A stretch of 13,734 nucleotides of DNA from an uncultured Cellulosilyticum sp. (lineage in GTDB: Bacteria; Bacillota; Clostridia; Lachnospirales; Cellulosilyticaceae): NCBI GenBank assembly GCA_934725855.1, contig CAKVCL010000053.1, positions 1 through 13,734 of the forward strand, written 5' to 3'. Made by a program: the position numbers and the translations under genes. The notes beneath the pieces are model-generated. The model was not told the DNA's origin, made no database searches, and saw only the letters and a list, made by a program, of their open reading frames with translations. Below, piece by piece: positions 1 through 7,436 of this stretch (position 1 is its first letter; every line of letters begins with the position of its first letter).

Positions 1-6
1 ACCTCC
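1..6 (-). promoter_or_regulatory. Ribosome binding site of a gene off the left edge
   Basis: On the minus strand the last six bases of the window read GGAGGT, a strong Shine-Dalgarno sequence. A start codon would lie just beyond position 1, so a leftward-reading gene probably begins outside the window. Its identity cannot be seen. The alternative, a plus-strand gene ending in the TAA at 7-9, has no support because almost none of it lies inside the window. Confidence 0.45.
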
Positions 7-29
7 TAAAAATATTTAAAGACAGTATA

Positions 30-104
30 CTTGAAAATCAAGGGAGTGAATAGGCGTGCTTGATATGACGCTTACAAAATAATTTACTATCTGATTACTC
101 CCTT
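30..104 (-). other. Structured leader upstream of the off-window gene
   Basis: Read on the minus strand, 104-97 (AAGGGAGT) pairs perfectly with 47-40 (ACTCCCTT). The enclosed segment contains a smaller stem, GCGT/ACGC. A further small hairpin (30-42, CTTGA/TCAAG) overlaps the closing strand and could compete with it. The block sits about 35 bases upstream of the GGAGGT ribosome site at the edge. This fits a 5' leader or a small riboswitch-like element, but I could not match it to a known riboswitch consensus. Confidence 0.3.
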
Positions 105-161
105 CTTTAAAGCCTGAGGAAGAAACAAAAAGCTTCAAAAATAATACCAAAAGCAAATGAA

Positions 162-211
162 AAGAGCTTCAAAAGATGATGTTTTTAAAAACATCATCTT
201 TTGAAGCTCTT
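162..211 (-). terminator. Intrinsic terminator, perfect 50-bp palindrome
   Basis: Two 25-base arms (162-186 and 187-211) are exact reverse complements with no spacer. On the minus strand the hairpin follows the stop of the Cache chemoreceptor by 15 bases and is followed by a U-rich run. The central TTTTT/AAAAA would form the loop. Because it is symmetric it could also stop transcription arriving from the left. Confidence 0.75.
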
Positions 212-225
212 ACTATATTTTTTAT

Positions 226-1941
226 CTATTCATTTCCTATTTTAGTAATTTTCAGTAGCTTTCTCATTCGTATTTTGATATTTTGTACTTCATTAGAAAC
301 ACTCTCAGCTTTCTCATTAATTTTATTAACTCTCTCAGAAATATCCACTACATCTTTTGTTGTTGATTGTGCTGCTAAAGTAACTTCTCGAATAGATTGA
401 TTTACCTTCTCCACAGATTCATTCATCGCATTTGTAGTAACAGCAAATTCACTAAATATGGTTTTCATTTCATTTGACTTTTCCTCATAATTTTTCCCTG
501 ATATCAAGAATTTTTCATAATTCTTTATAACATCTGTGTTTAAAAATTCTAATGCATGTTTACTGTTATCAACAAGTTCTTGAACTGATTCTATTGCAAG
601 AGTCACTTTTTGTTGGATAATTTCTGTTGCTTTTTTTGATTCTTCTGCAAGTTTTCTAACTTCTTCTGCAACCACTGCAAATCCTTTACCCGATTCACCT
701 GCTCTTGCAGCCTCTATCGAAGCATTTAATGCTAATAAGTTAGTTTGTTCACTAATGTTCATAATAAGTTCAACTGATTGAGAAATTACTTTAATATTTT
801 CTGCTTTTTTCATTGAAGCTTCTAATTCTTCATTAATATTTCGAGAGATGTGATCAGCTTGCTCTTTAGAATCTAATACATCATTATTGGACTGATACAC
901 ATATTCATTAATTTTATTTACCTCACTAACACCATCATTGGCTCCTTTACTAATTGACACTAATACTTCTCCAATATGTACTGCATTGTTCTCCACTTCT
1001 TGTGTTGATGCTAAGGTTTCTTCCATCGCTGCTGATACATTATTACTTACATCTACAATATGATTAATCTCTTCAGTTAATCCTTTTATATCCTCACAAT
1101 TTTTTTCTATTACTCCATCAATTGCATGACTTTCATTAGCAATATTATTAATAAGGTTAAATATGAATTGTCTAGTCTTTTCAAGTGTCTTTGCAATGCT
1201 CCCTATCTCATCTTTCTTATTCTGAAGCGTTACACTTATTTCTTGTGTGAAATCTCCTTTTGAAATTATCTGCAGACAGTCTTCCAATTTTTCAATTGGT
1301 TTGGTAACCAATTTTGCAATGCTTAAATAAATTAATGAGCCTACTATTACGTAGCATGCAAACATAATCCCCGCTAGCTTCATCACAATATTTTTTGTAT
1401 CCTTCTGTACTTTATCTTGAGAAAAATCAGCTCCTAATGCTCCTATAATATTTCCTTCTGAATCTTTAATTGGAATGCTGCATGTCATAAGCATCCCCCA
1501 ATCACTGCTCTTATATGGTTGTGTATATAATTCAGCCCCATTTTCTATTGAACTCAATAATTCATCTGAAATATCTTCTTCATTTAATTTTAATCCCAAT
1601 GTGTCATCTAATCCATTAGCAACTACACCGTACCTCATTATTCCTTCTTCATCATAATAAACTGAATAAAGATACAACAAATTATTTTTATGTACAATAT
1701 CAGTAAACTGTTCTTCCATGTTTAAATAATCTATATTAGACATGTCTCCAAGTCTGCAAATTTCTTGTAGTTCATTAGTGTCAATAAGCTCTGAAATGGT
1801 TCTAAGTACCATTAATCCCTTTTCACCACTTTGTGAAATAGTATTTTTATATAGATATCTGCTTGTCATGCCTACTGTGATTGTAAATAATGTGATAAAT
1901 AAAACATCTACTATACATACAATTCTTCTTCTAACGCTCAT
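226..1941 (-). CDS. Methyl-accepting chemotaxis protein, Cache-HAMP type
   Basis: Transmembrane chemoreceptor that would sense an extracellular ligand and control the CheA kinase. From the N-terminus it shows a membrane helix (about residues 9-29), an extracellular region of about 160 residues of single-Cache character, a second membrane helix (about 190-211), a HAMP linker starting near TKPIEKL, and a long coiled-coil signalling domain. The hairpin tip carries the diagnostic [16 protein letters not shown] near residue 410. The longest frame starts at 1947, but its ATG nearly abuts the ribosome site AGGGGTGG. The in-frame ATG two codons later (1941) has proper spacing and gives 571 residues, so I chose it. 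Residue numbers here count from 1947. The gene appears to be a single unit ending in the 162-211 terminator. The general family is certain and the ligand is unknown. Confidence 0.93.
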   Translation of the reverse strand: MSVRRRIVCIVDVLFITLFTITVGMTSRYLYKNTISQSGEKGLMVLRTISELIDTNELQEICRLGDMSNIDYLNMEEQFTDIVHKNNLLYLYSVYYDEEGIMRYGVVANGLDDTLGLKLNEEDISDELLSSIENGAELYTQPYKSSDWGMLMTCSIPIKDSEGNIIGALGADFSQDKVQKDTKNIVMKLAGIMFACYVIVGSLIYLSIAKLVTKPIEKLEDCLQIISKGDFTQEISVTLQNKKDEIGSIAKTLEKTRQFIFNLINNIANESHAIDGVIEKNCEDIKGLTEEINHIVDVSNNVSAAMEETLASTQEVENNAVHIGEVLVSISKGANDGVSEVNKINEYVYQSNNDVLDSKEQADHISRNINEELEASMKKAENIKVISQSVELIMNISEQTNLLALNASIEAARAGESGKGFAVVAEEVRKLAEESKKATEIIQQKVTLAIESVQELVDNSKHALEFLNTDVIKNYEKFLISGKNYEEKSNEMKTIFSEFAVTTNAMNESVEKVNQSIREVTLAAQSTTKDVVDISERVNKINEKAESVSNEVQNIKIRMRKLLKITKIGNE

Positions 1942-1947
1942 ATTCAT

Positions 1948-2333
1948 CCACCCCTATACTAGAATATACTTATAAACAGTTAAATTGTCATTCATACGTT
2001 GTTAATCGGTTAGAACATATCATCCCTTAGACTTCATATTTATTAAGTTAACATTTTTGAATACTGTCTGTTACCTAAATGTTTATATATCATATGATAA
2101 AATAAAAGAACTATAAATACAATATATTCTCCTTAATAACTGTATATAAATCCAATTATGACAATTAGTTTAATATTATTATAAAATTCAACATGATATT
2201 TGTCATAAAGGTACTATCTATTATAAGTGTACTTACCCTAAGCCAATTCTTTTTATACCTATATAATGCTTGATGTTCTCTTTCCTTCAGAAATCATTTT
2301 TCACGTAATACTTTATCATCTGGCATTCAATAA
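1948..2333. other. Intergenic region of 386 bp between the two chemoreceptors
   Basis: Very AT-rich. It holds the ribosome site and possible sigma-D promoter of the left chemoreceptor, and a 12-bp palindrome (TATCATATGATA, 2088-2099) of unknown meaning. I see no convincing terminator for the right-hand chemoreceptor gene, no protein-coding frame and no structured RNA. Confidence 0.5.
2003..2029 (-). promoter_or_regulatory. Possible sigma-D (sigma-28) motility promoter
   Basis: The minus strand reads TAAG, 15 bases, then ACCGATTA. The flagellar sigma-D consensus is TAAA-N15-GCCGATAT, so spacing is exact and most positions match. It lies about 60 bases upstream of the chemoreceptor start, and chemoreceptor genes are typical members of this regulon. 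This is a motif match only. Confidence 0.38.
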
Positions 2334-3788
2334 TTATTTATCAGCAATTGTTTTTGAAGTAGTTAACAAAGCATTCATTAGTTCATTAATATTTTTACAT
2401 GCCTCATATCCTTTATTTTGCATCTCTACCACTTTTTCTGATTGTGAAAATACTTCTTCACTCATGGCGGATAAATTATTAATATGCTCTACTATCCCAT
2501 TATTTGCACTCATTAACTTATCACAATCTTCACCTAATCTTTTCACCCCTTTATAAGATTCAGATAAGTTAATGGCAATACTTTCAAACTTATTTTTTAC
2601 ATCTTTCATCTCCTTTTCCTCAGATTGTATTCTAAGTGATATATCTTGTATATCTTCTACCATATTATGTATTTTTATCACAAGCGCACCTAACACAGTT
2701 TCAATCTTAGAAGTAAACTGATTAGTTTCCTCTGACAAATTTCTAATTTCAGTTGCTACAACCGTAAATCCCTTTCCAGCTTCTCCTGCTCTAGCCGCTT
2801 CTATTGAAGCATTTAAAGCCAGAAGATTAGTCTGTGTAGAAATACTGGAAATAGCATCTGTCAATTCGCCAATTCCCTCTGCTTCTTTGCTTAATGAGTT
2901 CATATCTTGTGTTATCTTTTTACTTTCAGCCACCATTAATAATGATTCATGCTCCAAGTCAGTTATTCTTTTCTCACCTTCTGAACTTATTTTTACCACA
3001 CTAGACATGCAATCAATTGCATTATTAGTCATACCACAAATGTTTTGTATATCCTTTTGGATATTGTCTGTATATCCCATTTGCTTTTGAATACTATTAG
3101 CGGTATCAAAATTACTAGCAGATATCTCCCCCATTGCCTCTACAGAACCCTTCATTTGTTCTTGAAGTTCATTTGTCAAAGAATTAACATGTGCAATACC
3201 TTCTTCTAAATTTTTAGAAATCTTGTTTAAAAAATTAATCTTTTCTTCTTGTTCCAATTCATGGCATGCAATCATTTCTTGATCATTATCAGAAAACTTC
3301 TTTTGTTTTTTGTTAGTTAAATACCAGATTACTGAATAACTACATACTATCAATAAATTTAGTATTATATTTACATTATTATAATTTCCACTAGTACTCC
3401 TATATATATCAATTGACACTACTACTGCAGTAATTGCACTTAAACAATATATAGTGTATTTAAGGTCGTGACTCACAACAATCAGGCTACAACACACAAA
3501 TGCAAATCCAAGAACTATTGGATAATCAGTAAAAAAATAGGTCCCTGTAAAAGTCAAACCATAAAGAAAACTTTCATAGTATTTTAGCCAATAAGATTCA
3601 GAAAATCTTTTTTTAACTAGCAAAATCTCTATTGTAATAATTGCAATTAATGCCATAAAGCCTGACCACATAACTGCCTTCCAATTTCCTCCATTAACCC
3701 ACTCAATAACTGACCATACTAGTAACACTAATATTAAGAATTCAATACCTCTACCAATATATTTATTTATTTCCTTTACTCTGTTCAT
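2334..3788 (-). CDS. Methyl-accepting chemotaxis protein with multi-spanning membrane sensor
   Basis: Chemoreceptor of 484 residues. The first 160 or so contain about six closely packed hydrophobic helices (roughly 15-30, 38-58, 75-93, 95-110, 113-130, 142-158) with only short loops. There is no sizeable extracellular ligand domain and no recognisable HAMP. The rest is a cytoplasmic coiled coil with the conserved tip [16 protein letters not shown] near residues 320-345. Such architecture suggests sensing of a membrane-soluble compound or membrane state; that is inference. The start has GAGGG upstream with reasonable spacing and lies 30 bases after the TetR1 stop, so the two genes form an operon. 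Expression would follow TetR1 autoregulation instead of the flagellar sigma factor. Confidence 0.92.
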   Translation of the reverse strand: MNRVKEINKYIGRGIEFLILVLLVWSVIEWVNGGNWKAVMWSGFMALIAIITIEILLVKKRFSESYWLKYYESFLYGLTFTGTYFFTDYPIVLGFAFVCCSLIVVSHDLKYTIYCLSAITAVVVSIDIYRSTSGNYNNVNIILNLLIVCSYSVIWYLTNKKQKKFSDNDQEMIACHELEQEEKINFLNKISKNLEEGIAHVNSLTNELQEQMKGSVEAMGEISASNFDTANSIQKQMGYTDNIQKDIQNICGMTNNAIDCMSSVVKISSEGEKRITDLEHESLLMVAESKKITQDMNSLSKEAEGIGELTDAISSISTQTNLLALNASIEAARAGEAGKGFTVVATEIRNLSEETNQFTSKIETVLGALVIKIHNMVEDIQDISLRIQSEEKEMKDVKNKFESIAINLSESYKGVKRLGEDCDKLMSANNGIVEHINNLSAMSEEVFSQSEKVVEMQNKGYEACKNINELMNALLTTSKTIADK

Positions 3789-3818
3789 ATAGTTGCCCTC
3801 GATATAAAATTATTATTC

Positions 3819-4424
3819 TCATAAATTCTCTTTCATTCTTTTATCAAAGCTATTAATATGTTCCTTTATCAATTCCATGATCTCTTCTCTACTTACTCCT
3901 CCATCATACATACTCATCATTAAATACATTGGTCCATAAATTTCAATTGCTAATCTTTTTGGATTTTGATTTGGCATCATTTTGCTAAAAAGTTTTTCCA
4001 TGTAGTTAATTGGCCCGTTTACCAAATATTGTTGATAGAGATTACTCATATTTTCATCTCTATATTGCTCTAGTGTTATCATTTTTCGAAAATCACAAGA
4101 AAAATTATTCTCTAGCCAATGTTGTACTTGTGCTTCACTAATCATTATAATTTTTTCTAACGAGGCACTTTTGTACTCCTCTGTCATTTCTTCGAAAGTA
4201 CCTTCAGGTATATCATACTTCTTTATTCTTTCCTTATCTATTTCATTCATTCTTTCTACAATGCAATCTAAAATTTCTTGTTTGCTATCATAATGTTTAT
4301 ATAATGCCGCTTTTGTAATACCTACCTTTTCAGCTATATTACTCATTGAAGTTGCCAAATATCCATTCTGTGCAAAAAGCCTTAGTGCCTCTTCTAAAAT
4401 TCTTTCTTTTGTATTTTTTACCAT
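3819..4424 (-). CDS. TetR-family regulator (TetR1)
   Basis: Transcriptional repressor of 201 residues. Residues about 5-53 form the TetR DNA-binding domain: TKERILEEALRLFAQNGY, then the recognition part with ITKAALYKHYDSKQEIL. The C-terminal two-thirds is a divergent helical ligand/dimer domain, so the inducer cannot be told. The ATG is preceded by AAGGAG with good spacing. It is first in an operon with the downstream chemoreceptor and divergent from the CPBP/radical SAM operon. Two 16-bp operator-like copies lie in the shared intergenic region, one inside its own promoter spacer, so autorepression and control of the divergent operon are likely. Confidence 0.92.
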   Translation of the reverse strand: MVKNTKERILEEALRLFAQNGYLATSMSNIAEKVGITKAALYKHYDSKQEILDCIVERMNEIDKERIKKYDIPEGTFEEMTEEYKSASLEKIIMISEAQVQHWLENNFSCDFRKMITLEQYRDENMSNLYQQYLVNGPINYMEKLFSKMMPNQNPKRLAIEIYGPMYLMMSMYDGGVSREEIMELIKEHINSFDKRMKENL

Positions 4425-4487
4425 GTCCCTTACTCCTTATTTCCCATTTCATTAATTACAAAAAATCTTCATTAAAAGGTATTTTTT

Positions 4488-4516
4488 ATTATAGTAACCG
4501 TTCGGTATCTTGTCAA
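4488..4516 (-). promoter_or_regulatory. Promoter of tetR1-chemoreceptor operon
   Basis: The minus strand reads TTGACA (4516-4511), a 17-base spacer and TATAAT (4493-4488). Both hexamers match the sigma-A consensus exactly and the spacing is optimal. It lies about 64 bases upstream of the tetR1 ATG. The spacer is almost filled by the operator at 4494-4509. Confidence 0.8.
4494..4509 (-). promoter_or_regulatory. TetR1 operator, site 1
   Basis: Minus strand GATACC-GAAC-GGTTAC, an imperfect inverted repeat lying between the -35 and -10 boxes of the tetR1 promoter. It shares G-N2-ACC-N4-GGTTAC with sites at 4576-4591 and 10674-10689. A bound dimer would block polymerase. Confidence 0.65.
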
Positions 4517-4542
4517 ATATAATTTTATTTAAATATTACTTG

Positions 4543-4571
4543 TTGACATTTAAATAATTTATATATATGAT
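4543..4571 (+). promoter_or_regulatory. Promoter of CPBP-radical SAM operon
   Basis: TTGACA (4543-4548), 17 bases, TATGAT (4566-4571). It fires away from the tetR1 promoter, and the two -35 boxes are 26 bases apart. The operator at 4576-4591 would overlap the transcription start. Confidence 0.75.
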
Positions 4572-4575
4572 ATAG

Positions 4576-4591
4576 GTAACCATTTGGTCAC
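4576..4591 (+). promoter_or_regulatory. TetR1 operator, site 2
   Basis: Plus strand GTAACC-ATTT-GGTCAC; one extra pair extends it to GGTAACC/GGTCACC (4575-4592). On the minus strand it reads GTGACC-AAAT-GGTTAC, matching site 1. It starts four bases after the -10 box, where repressor binding would block initiation. Its centre is 82 bp from that of site 1. Confidence 0.65.
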
Positions 4592-4684
4592 CCTCCATAT
4601 ATTACATTAATATAATAATTTCTCGTTTTATCTACATTTTATACTCGTTAAAAATAATTATTTTATTCCAAAGGAGCGATTATT

Positions 4685-5515
4685 ATGATTAAACAATTTA
4701 TATCAAAACACTCAATTATTACCTTTCTATTTATTACCTTTGCTATATCTTGGTCTATTGCATTTTATATATTAGCATCAACAACTCAAGCTGCTACCGA
4801 CTTCCCCCCTACTATGGTCATAGGCGGCATAGCCCTTGGATTAGTACCTAGTCTTACTGGTATTATTTTATCAAAATACCTTCACACACCTCTATTATAT
4901 AGACTAAAACTAAAAAGCTCTAAATCCTTTTATTTTATTGCATTATTATTCATTCCTTTAACCGCTCTGCTAGCAGCTTGCATAACAAATCTAAGCATTA
5001 CTCAGTGGAATTTTCATTTCAATATTGCTCCTCTAATTATTGGCTTGATTTGGCCTATATTTTCAAGTTGTGGAGAAGAATTAGGATGGCGTGGCTTTTT
5101 ACTTCCTAGATTATTAAAAAAATATTCTCCTTCAACTAGTTCAGCTATTATAGGTGTCATTTGGGGCATTTGGCATATTCCAATGTTTTGGCTTACATAC
5201 AGATCCCTTCCTAACACCGGAATAGTTATGACCTTTTTACAAGCTTTTAACTTATGTCTTCTTACCTACTTAATGGTTGCGCTTCAAGTTCTTTCAAAGG
5301 GAAATATTAAACTAGCAATTTTATTCCATTACACCATTACTGCTATGGGCATCTTACCTCAAGCTTATATTAGCTGGCCAAATTCAACTGAGTTTACAGA
5401 TCTTAATAGCGTAGTAGTTCTCATTGTCATTCGATTAATTGCTATACTTATTTTCTATTCAAAATATAATAACCAAATAAATCTCCATACTAATATAGAC
5501 AGCTTTTCATTATAG
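4685..5515 (+). CDS. CPBP-family intramembrane metalloprotease (CAAX protease-like)
   Basis: Membrane protein of 276 residues with about seven or eight hydrophobic segments and the conserved CPBP (Abi/Rce1-like) motifs. Motif 1 is E131-E132-L-G-W-R136-G-F, motif 2 is W163-H164-I-P, and motif 3 has H215. These glutamates and histidines are the expected metal-binding and catalytic residues. The residue four after H215, often Asn in the family, is Thr219, a mild deviation. Bacterial members act in bacteriocin immunity, peptide processing or regulated proteolysis, and none of these can be assigned here. The ATG has AAGGAG (4671-4676) eight bases upstream. It is the first gene of the operon divergent from tetR1, with a radical SAM gene 47 bases downstream. 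Confidence 0.88.
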   Translation: MIKQFISKHSIITFLFITFAISWSIAFYILASTTQAATDFPPTMVIGGIALGLVPSLTGIILSKYLHTPLLYRLKLKSSKSFYFIALLFIPLTALLAACITNLSITQWNFHFNIAPLIIGLIWPIFSSCGEELGWRGFLLPRLLKKYSPSTSSAIIGVIWGIWHIPMFWLTYRSLPNTGIVMTFLQAFNLCLLTYLMVALQVLSKGNIKLAILFHYTITAMGILPQAYISWPNSTEFTDLNSVVVLIVIRLIAILIFYSKYNNQINLHTNIDSFSL

Positions 5516-5562
5516 TCGCTGTTTAAAAATCTTATTTACAAAGTTGAAAGGAAAACTAAATA

Positions 5563-6462
5563 ATGCACTATACTGGAACGATTTGGCGTCCACCTTATGA
5601 GGCTTCATCTCTTTTACTAGAAGCTACAATAGGCTGCACACATCATAAATGTAAATTTTGTACATTATATGATGATTTATGTTTTGACTTTAAAATGGCT
5701 TCCCTAAAAGATATTGAAGCAGATTTAAAAGAAGTAAGAGATTACTCTAAAATATCTTATACTCCTCAAATGACACGATGTTTTTTAACAGGTGCAAACC
5801 CTTTTGTGCTAAAATATGATAGATTAATAAAAATTGCTGAGCTCATACACAACTATTTACCCAGTATTAAATCAATTGGGTGTTTTTGTAGACTCACAGA
5901 CATAGCTTTAAAATCTAATAGTGAATTATATGAATTGAAGAAAGTAGGATATGATGGTCTAACTATTGGAATTGAAACTGGTGATGATGATGCTCTGTTA
6001 TTTATGAATAAAGGATATACAAGCAAAGATATTATCATTCAATGTAGTCGCTTAGATCAAATTAACTTTAATTATAACTTCTTCTACTTAACTGGCATAT
6101 CAGGAGCCAATAATGGTCAAAATGGAGCATTAGCTACTTCAGATATATGTAACCAACTTCACCCTAGAATAATCGGGGCAAGTATGCTTACAGTATATCC
6201 TAGCTCTAGACTTTATCAAGAAATACAATTAGGGCATTGGAAAGAAGAAACTGAACTCGAAAAATACCATGAATTAAAAACCCTTATTGAACATCTTGAT
6301 ATTCCTGTGGAATTTGGAGCCGCAGGTGCTTCTAATGCGATACCTATCCATGGGTATTTACCTAAAGATAAAGACTCATTACTTCACATTTTAAATAAAA
6401 TTATAGATACTATTTCTGAAGAAGATTTAAGATATTATCGCATAAATCTTCCTCACTTATAA
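5563..6462 (+). CDS. Radical SAM protein of unknown function
   Basis: Iron-sulfur enzyme of 299 residues. The cluster motif is C25-x4-C30-x2-C33 inside GCTHHKCKFC. This is one residue longer than the standard CX3CX2C and is characteristic, as far as I know, of one uncharacterised radical SAM family (COG1032-like) whose members read GCSHNxCxFC. Other family marks are TGANPFVL, IGIETGDDDALLFMNKG and the C-terminal SNAIPIHGYLPKDK. There is no B12-binding or SPASM extension. It follows the CPBP protease gene by 47 bases with AAAGG before the ATG, in one operon ending at the 6547-6612 terminator. I found no small precursor-peptide gene beside it, so a peptide-modifying role is unsupported. The substrate is unknown. 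Confidence 0.85.
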   Translation: MHYTGTIWRPPYEASSLLLEATIGCTHHKCKFCTLYDDLCFDFKMASLKDIEADLKEVRDYSKISYTPQMTRCFLTGANPFVLKYDRLIKIAELIHNYLPSIKSIGCFCRLTDIALKSNSELYELKKVGYDGLTIGIETGDDDALLFMNKGYTSKDIIIQCSRLDQINFNYNFFYLTGISGANNGQNGALATSDICNQLHPRIIGASMLTVYPSSRLYQEIQLGHWKEETELEKYHELKTLIEHLDIPVEFGAAGASNAIPIHGYLPKDKDSLLHILNKIIDTISEEDLRYYRINLPHL

Positions 6463-6546
6463 TTTTAACTATTACATAGCTAAGTTTTAATCTCATTTAT
6501 TACTTTGCACGACAAAAATCATGTTATTTATACATGAATATACTTT

Positions 6547-6612
6547 AATTAAAAAGGTGCTGCCACACTAGCTGAATTTAATCAGCTAATGTGACAGCAC
6601 CTTTTTTTAATT
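6547..6612. terminator. Bidirectional terminator between convergent genes
   Basis: Long GC-bearing stem: AAAAAGGTGCTG on the left pairs with CAGCACCTTTTT on the right and is extended inward by TAGCTGA/TCAGCTA, with a mismatch or two. T-runs occur on both strands. It lies between the radical SAM gene (+) and tetR2 (-) and serves both. Confidence 0.88.
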
Positions 6613-6632
6613 AGCACTAATGTGGCACATTC

Positions 6633-7226
6633 TTATAATAAACTTTTTAAGCATCGATGCATCAATTCTGTTGTATAATCACAAAGATTATAGTTGCCAT
6701 CGTGTACACACCAATCAAAAATGACACCTTTTGCAAGCACACATAGGTCTTTTGAAACATTTTGTGGAGTACGACCTTCTGATAAAATATAACCTTTTTG
6801 GCAGGCATTTTCAATTAATGTATCTGTTATATGCAATAATTTAGTATCAAAGGAATCAGTATTCATAGCCTTATTTTTGCTATTAAAAAAGTTTTGACAA
6901 AAATCCATCCCTAACTCTTCTGTAAATTGACAGAGCCATGAATAAAAACCAATGATCTGTTCCTCTAATGGCATATCCACTAAAGTTCTTTTTATATACT
7001 CGTCAAATGATTTTTCTGCTTTTTCGTAATAAAAAAAGAGCAGATCTTCTTTGGAGCTAAAGTGACGATAAAACATGCCAATGGAAACTTTAGAGATTTC
7101 ACAGATTTTACGTATTGTCAGATTATCATACCCGTTTTCCTTCATTAAACCTAAGGCCACATTAAAAATATGATCTTTAATTTTCAATTTCTTAGTTTCT
7201 TTAGTTTCGAATTTTGGATAGTCCAT
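6633..7226 (-). CDS. TetR-family regulator (TetR2)
   Basis: TetR-type repressor of 197 residues. The DNA-binding domain lies at about residues 15-63, with helix-turn-helix signature LTIRKICEISKVSIGMFYRHF followed by SSKEDLL. The C-terminal domain is a helical, cysteine-containing ligand region with no assignable ligand. The ATG is preceded by AGAAAGGA at about 11 bases. It is divergent from the OYE-type reductase gene, and the 210-bp gap contains a strong palindrome at the reductase promoter. This is the usual layout for a local repressor of an inducible reductase. It ends at the 6547-6612 terminator. Confidence 0.92.
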   Translation of the reverse strand: MDYPKFETKETKKLKIKDHIFNVALGLMKENGYDNLTIRKICEISKVSIGMFYRHFSSKEDLLFFYYEKAEKSFDEYIKRTLVDMPLEEQIIGFYSWLCQFTEELGMDFCQNFFNSKNKAMNTDSFDTKLLHITDTLIENACQKGYILSEGRTPQNVSKDLCVLAKGVIFDWCVHDGNYNLCDYTTELMHRCLKSLL

Positions 7227-7282
7227 AAAATATATGTTCCTTTCTAAATAGCCAACCTATTTTTATATAATACCAAATTAAC

Positions 7283-7312
7283 ATTATAATGGCAAAACAT
7301 AATAATGTACAA
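7283..7312 (-). promoter_or_regulatory. Probable tetR2 promoter
   Basis: The minus strand reads TTGTAC (7312-7307), 18 bases, TATAAT (7288-7283). The -10 is perfect, the -35 is partial, and the spacing is acceptable. It is about 57 bases upstream of the ATG. Unlike the tetR1 and tetR3 promoters, no palindrome overlaps it; the nearest one is 55 bp upstream. Confidence 0.45.
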
Positions 7313-7328
7313 AAAAGCAAATTTTAAA

Positions 7329-7357
7329 TTGACTAAATATTTACTCGAGTATATAAT
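7329..7357 (+). promoter_or_regulatory. Promoter of OYE reductase gene
   Basis: TTGACT (7329-7334), 17 bases, TATAAT (7352-7357). The spacer contains the short palindrome ACTCGAGT (7343-7350). The operator palindrome at 7367-7384 follows immediately and would cover the start of transcription. Confidence 0.75.
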
Positions 7358-7366
7358 CAGAGTGTA

Positions 7367-7384
7367 TTCGGAACAAGTTCCGAA
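7367..7384. promoter_or_regulatory. TetR2 operator
   Basis: TTCGGAAC-AA-GTTCCGAA, exact 8-base arms. It is nested in a larger 48-bp symmetric block (7352-7399) whose outer arms are TATAATCAG and CTGATTATA, so the -10 box itself is one outer arm. The position just after the -10 box suits repression by the divergent TetR2. The TetR2 assignment is by neighbourhood. Confidence 0.7.
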
Positions 7385-7436
7385 CGTATTCTGATTATAT
7401 TTTAAAATTTTATAATGATAGGAGAATAGGACATCA

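Noticed and set aside
1..20. ACCTCC at the left edge as another 16S 3' end
   Set aside because: The conserved continuation TTTCT is absent and the sequence departs from rRNA right after ACCTCCT.
1306..1325. GGTAACC inside the left chemoreceptor gene as another TetR1 site
   Set aside because: Only one half-site is present; the second GGT half is missing at the required spacing and no promoter is nearby.
2070..2085. GTTACC at 2070-2075 as a TetR1 site
   Set aside because: The second half reads TGTTTA instead of GGTTAC, so the motif is not met.
2266..2556. Plus-strand open frame of 96 codons
   Set aside because: It is a shadow of the chemoreceptor C-terminus, with no ribosome site or recognisable domain.
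4685..6462. Reading the CPBP-radical SAM operon as a RiPP (modified peptide) cluster
   Set aside because: No precursor-like small gene, no SPASM or RRE-type domain and no transporter are visible in the window.
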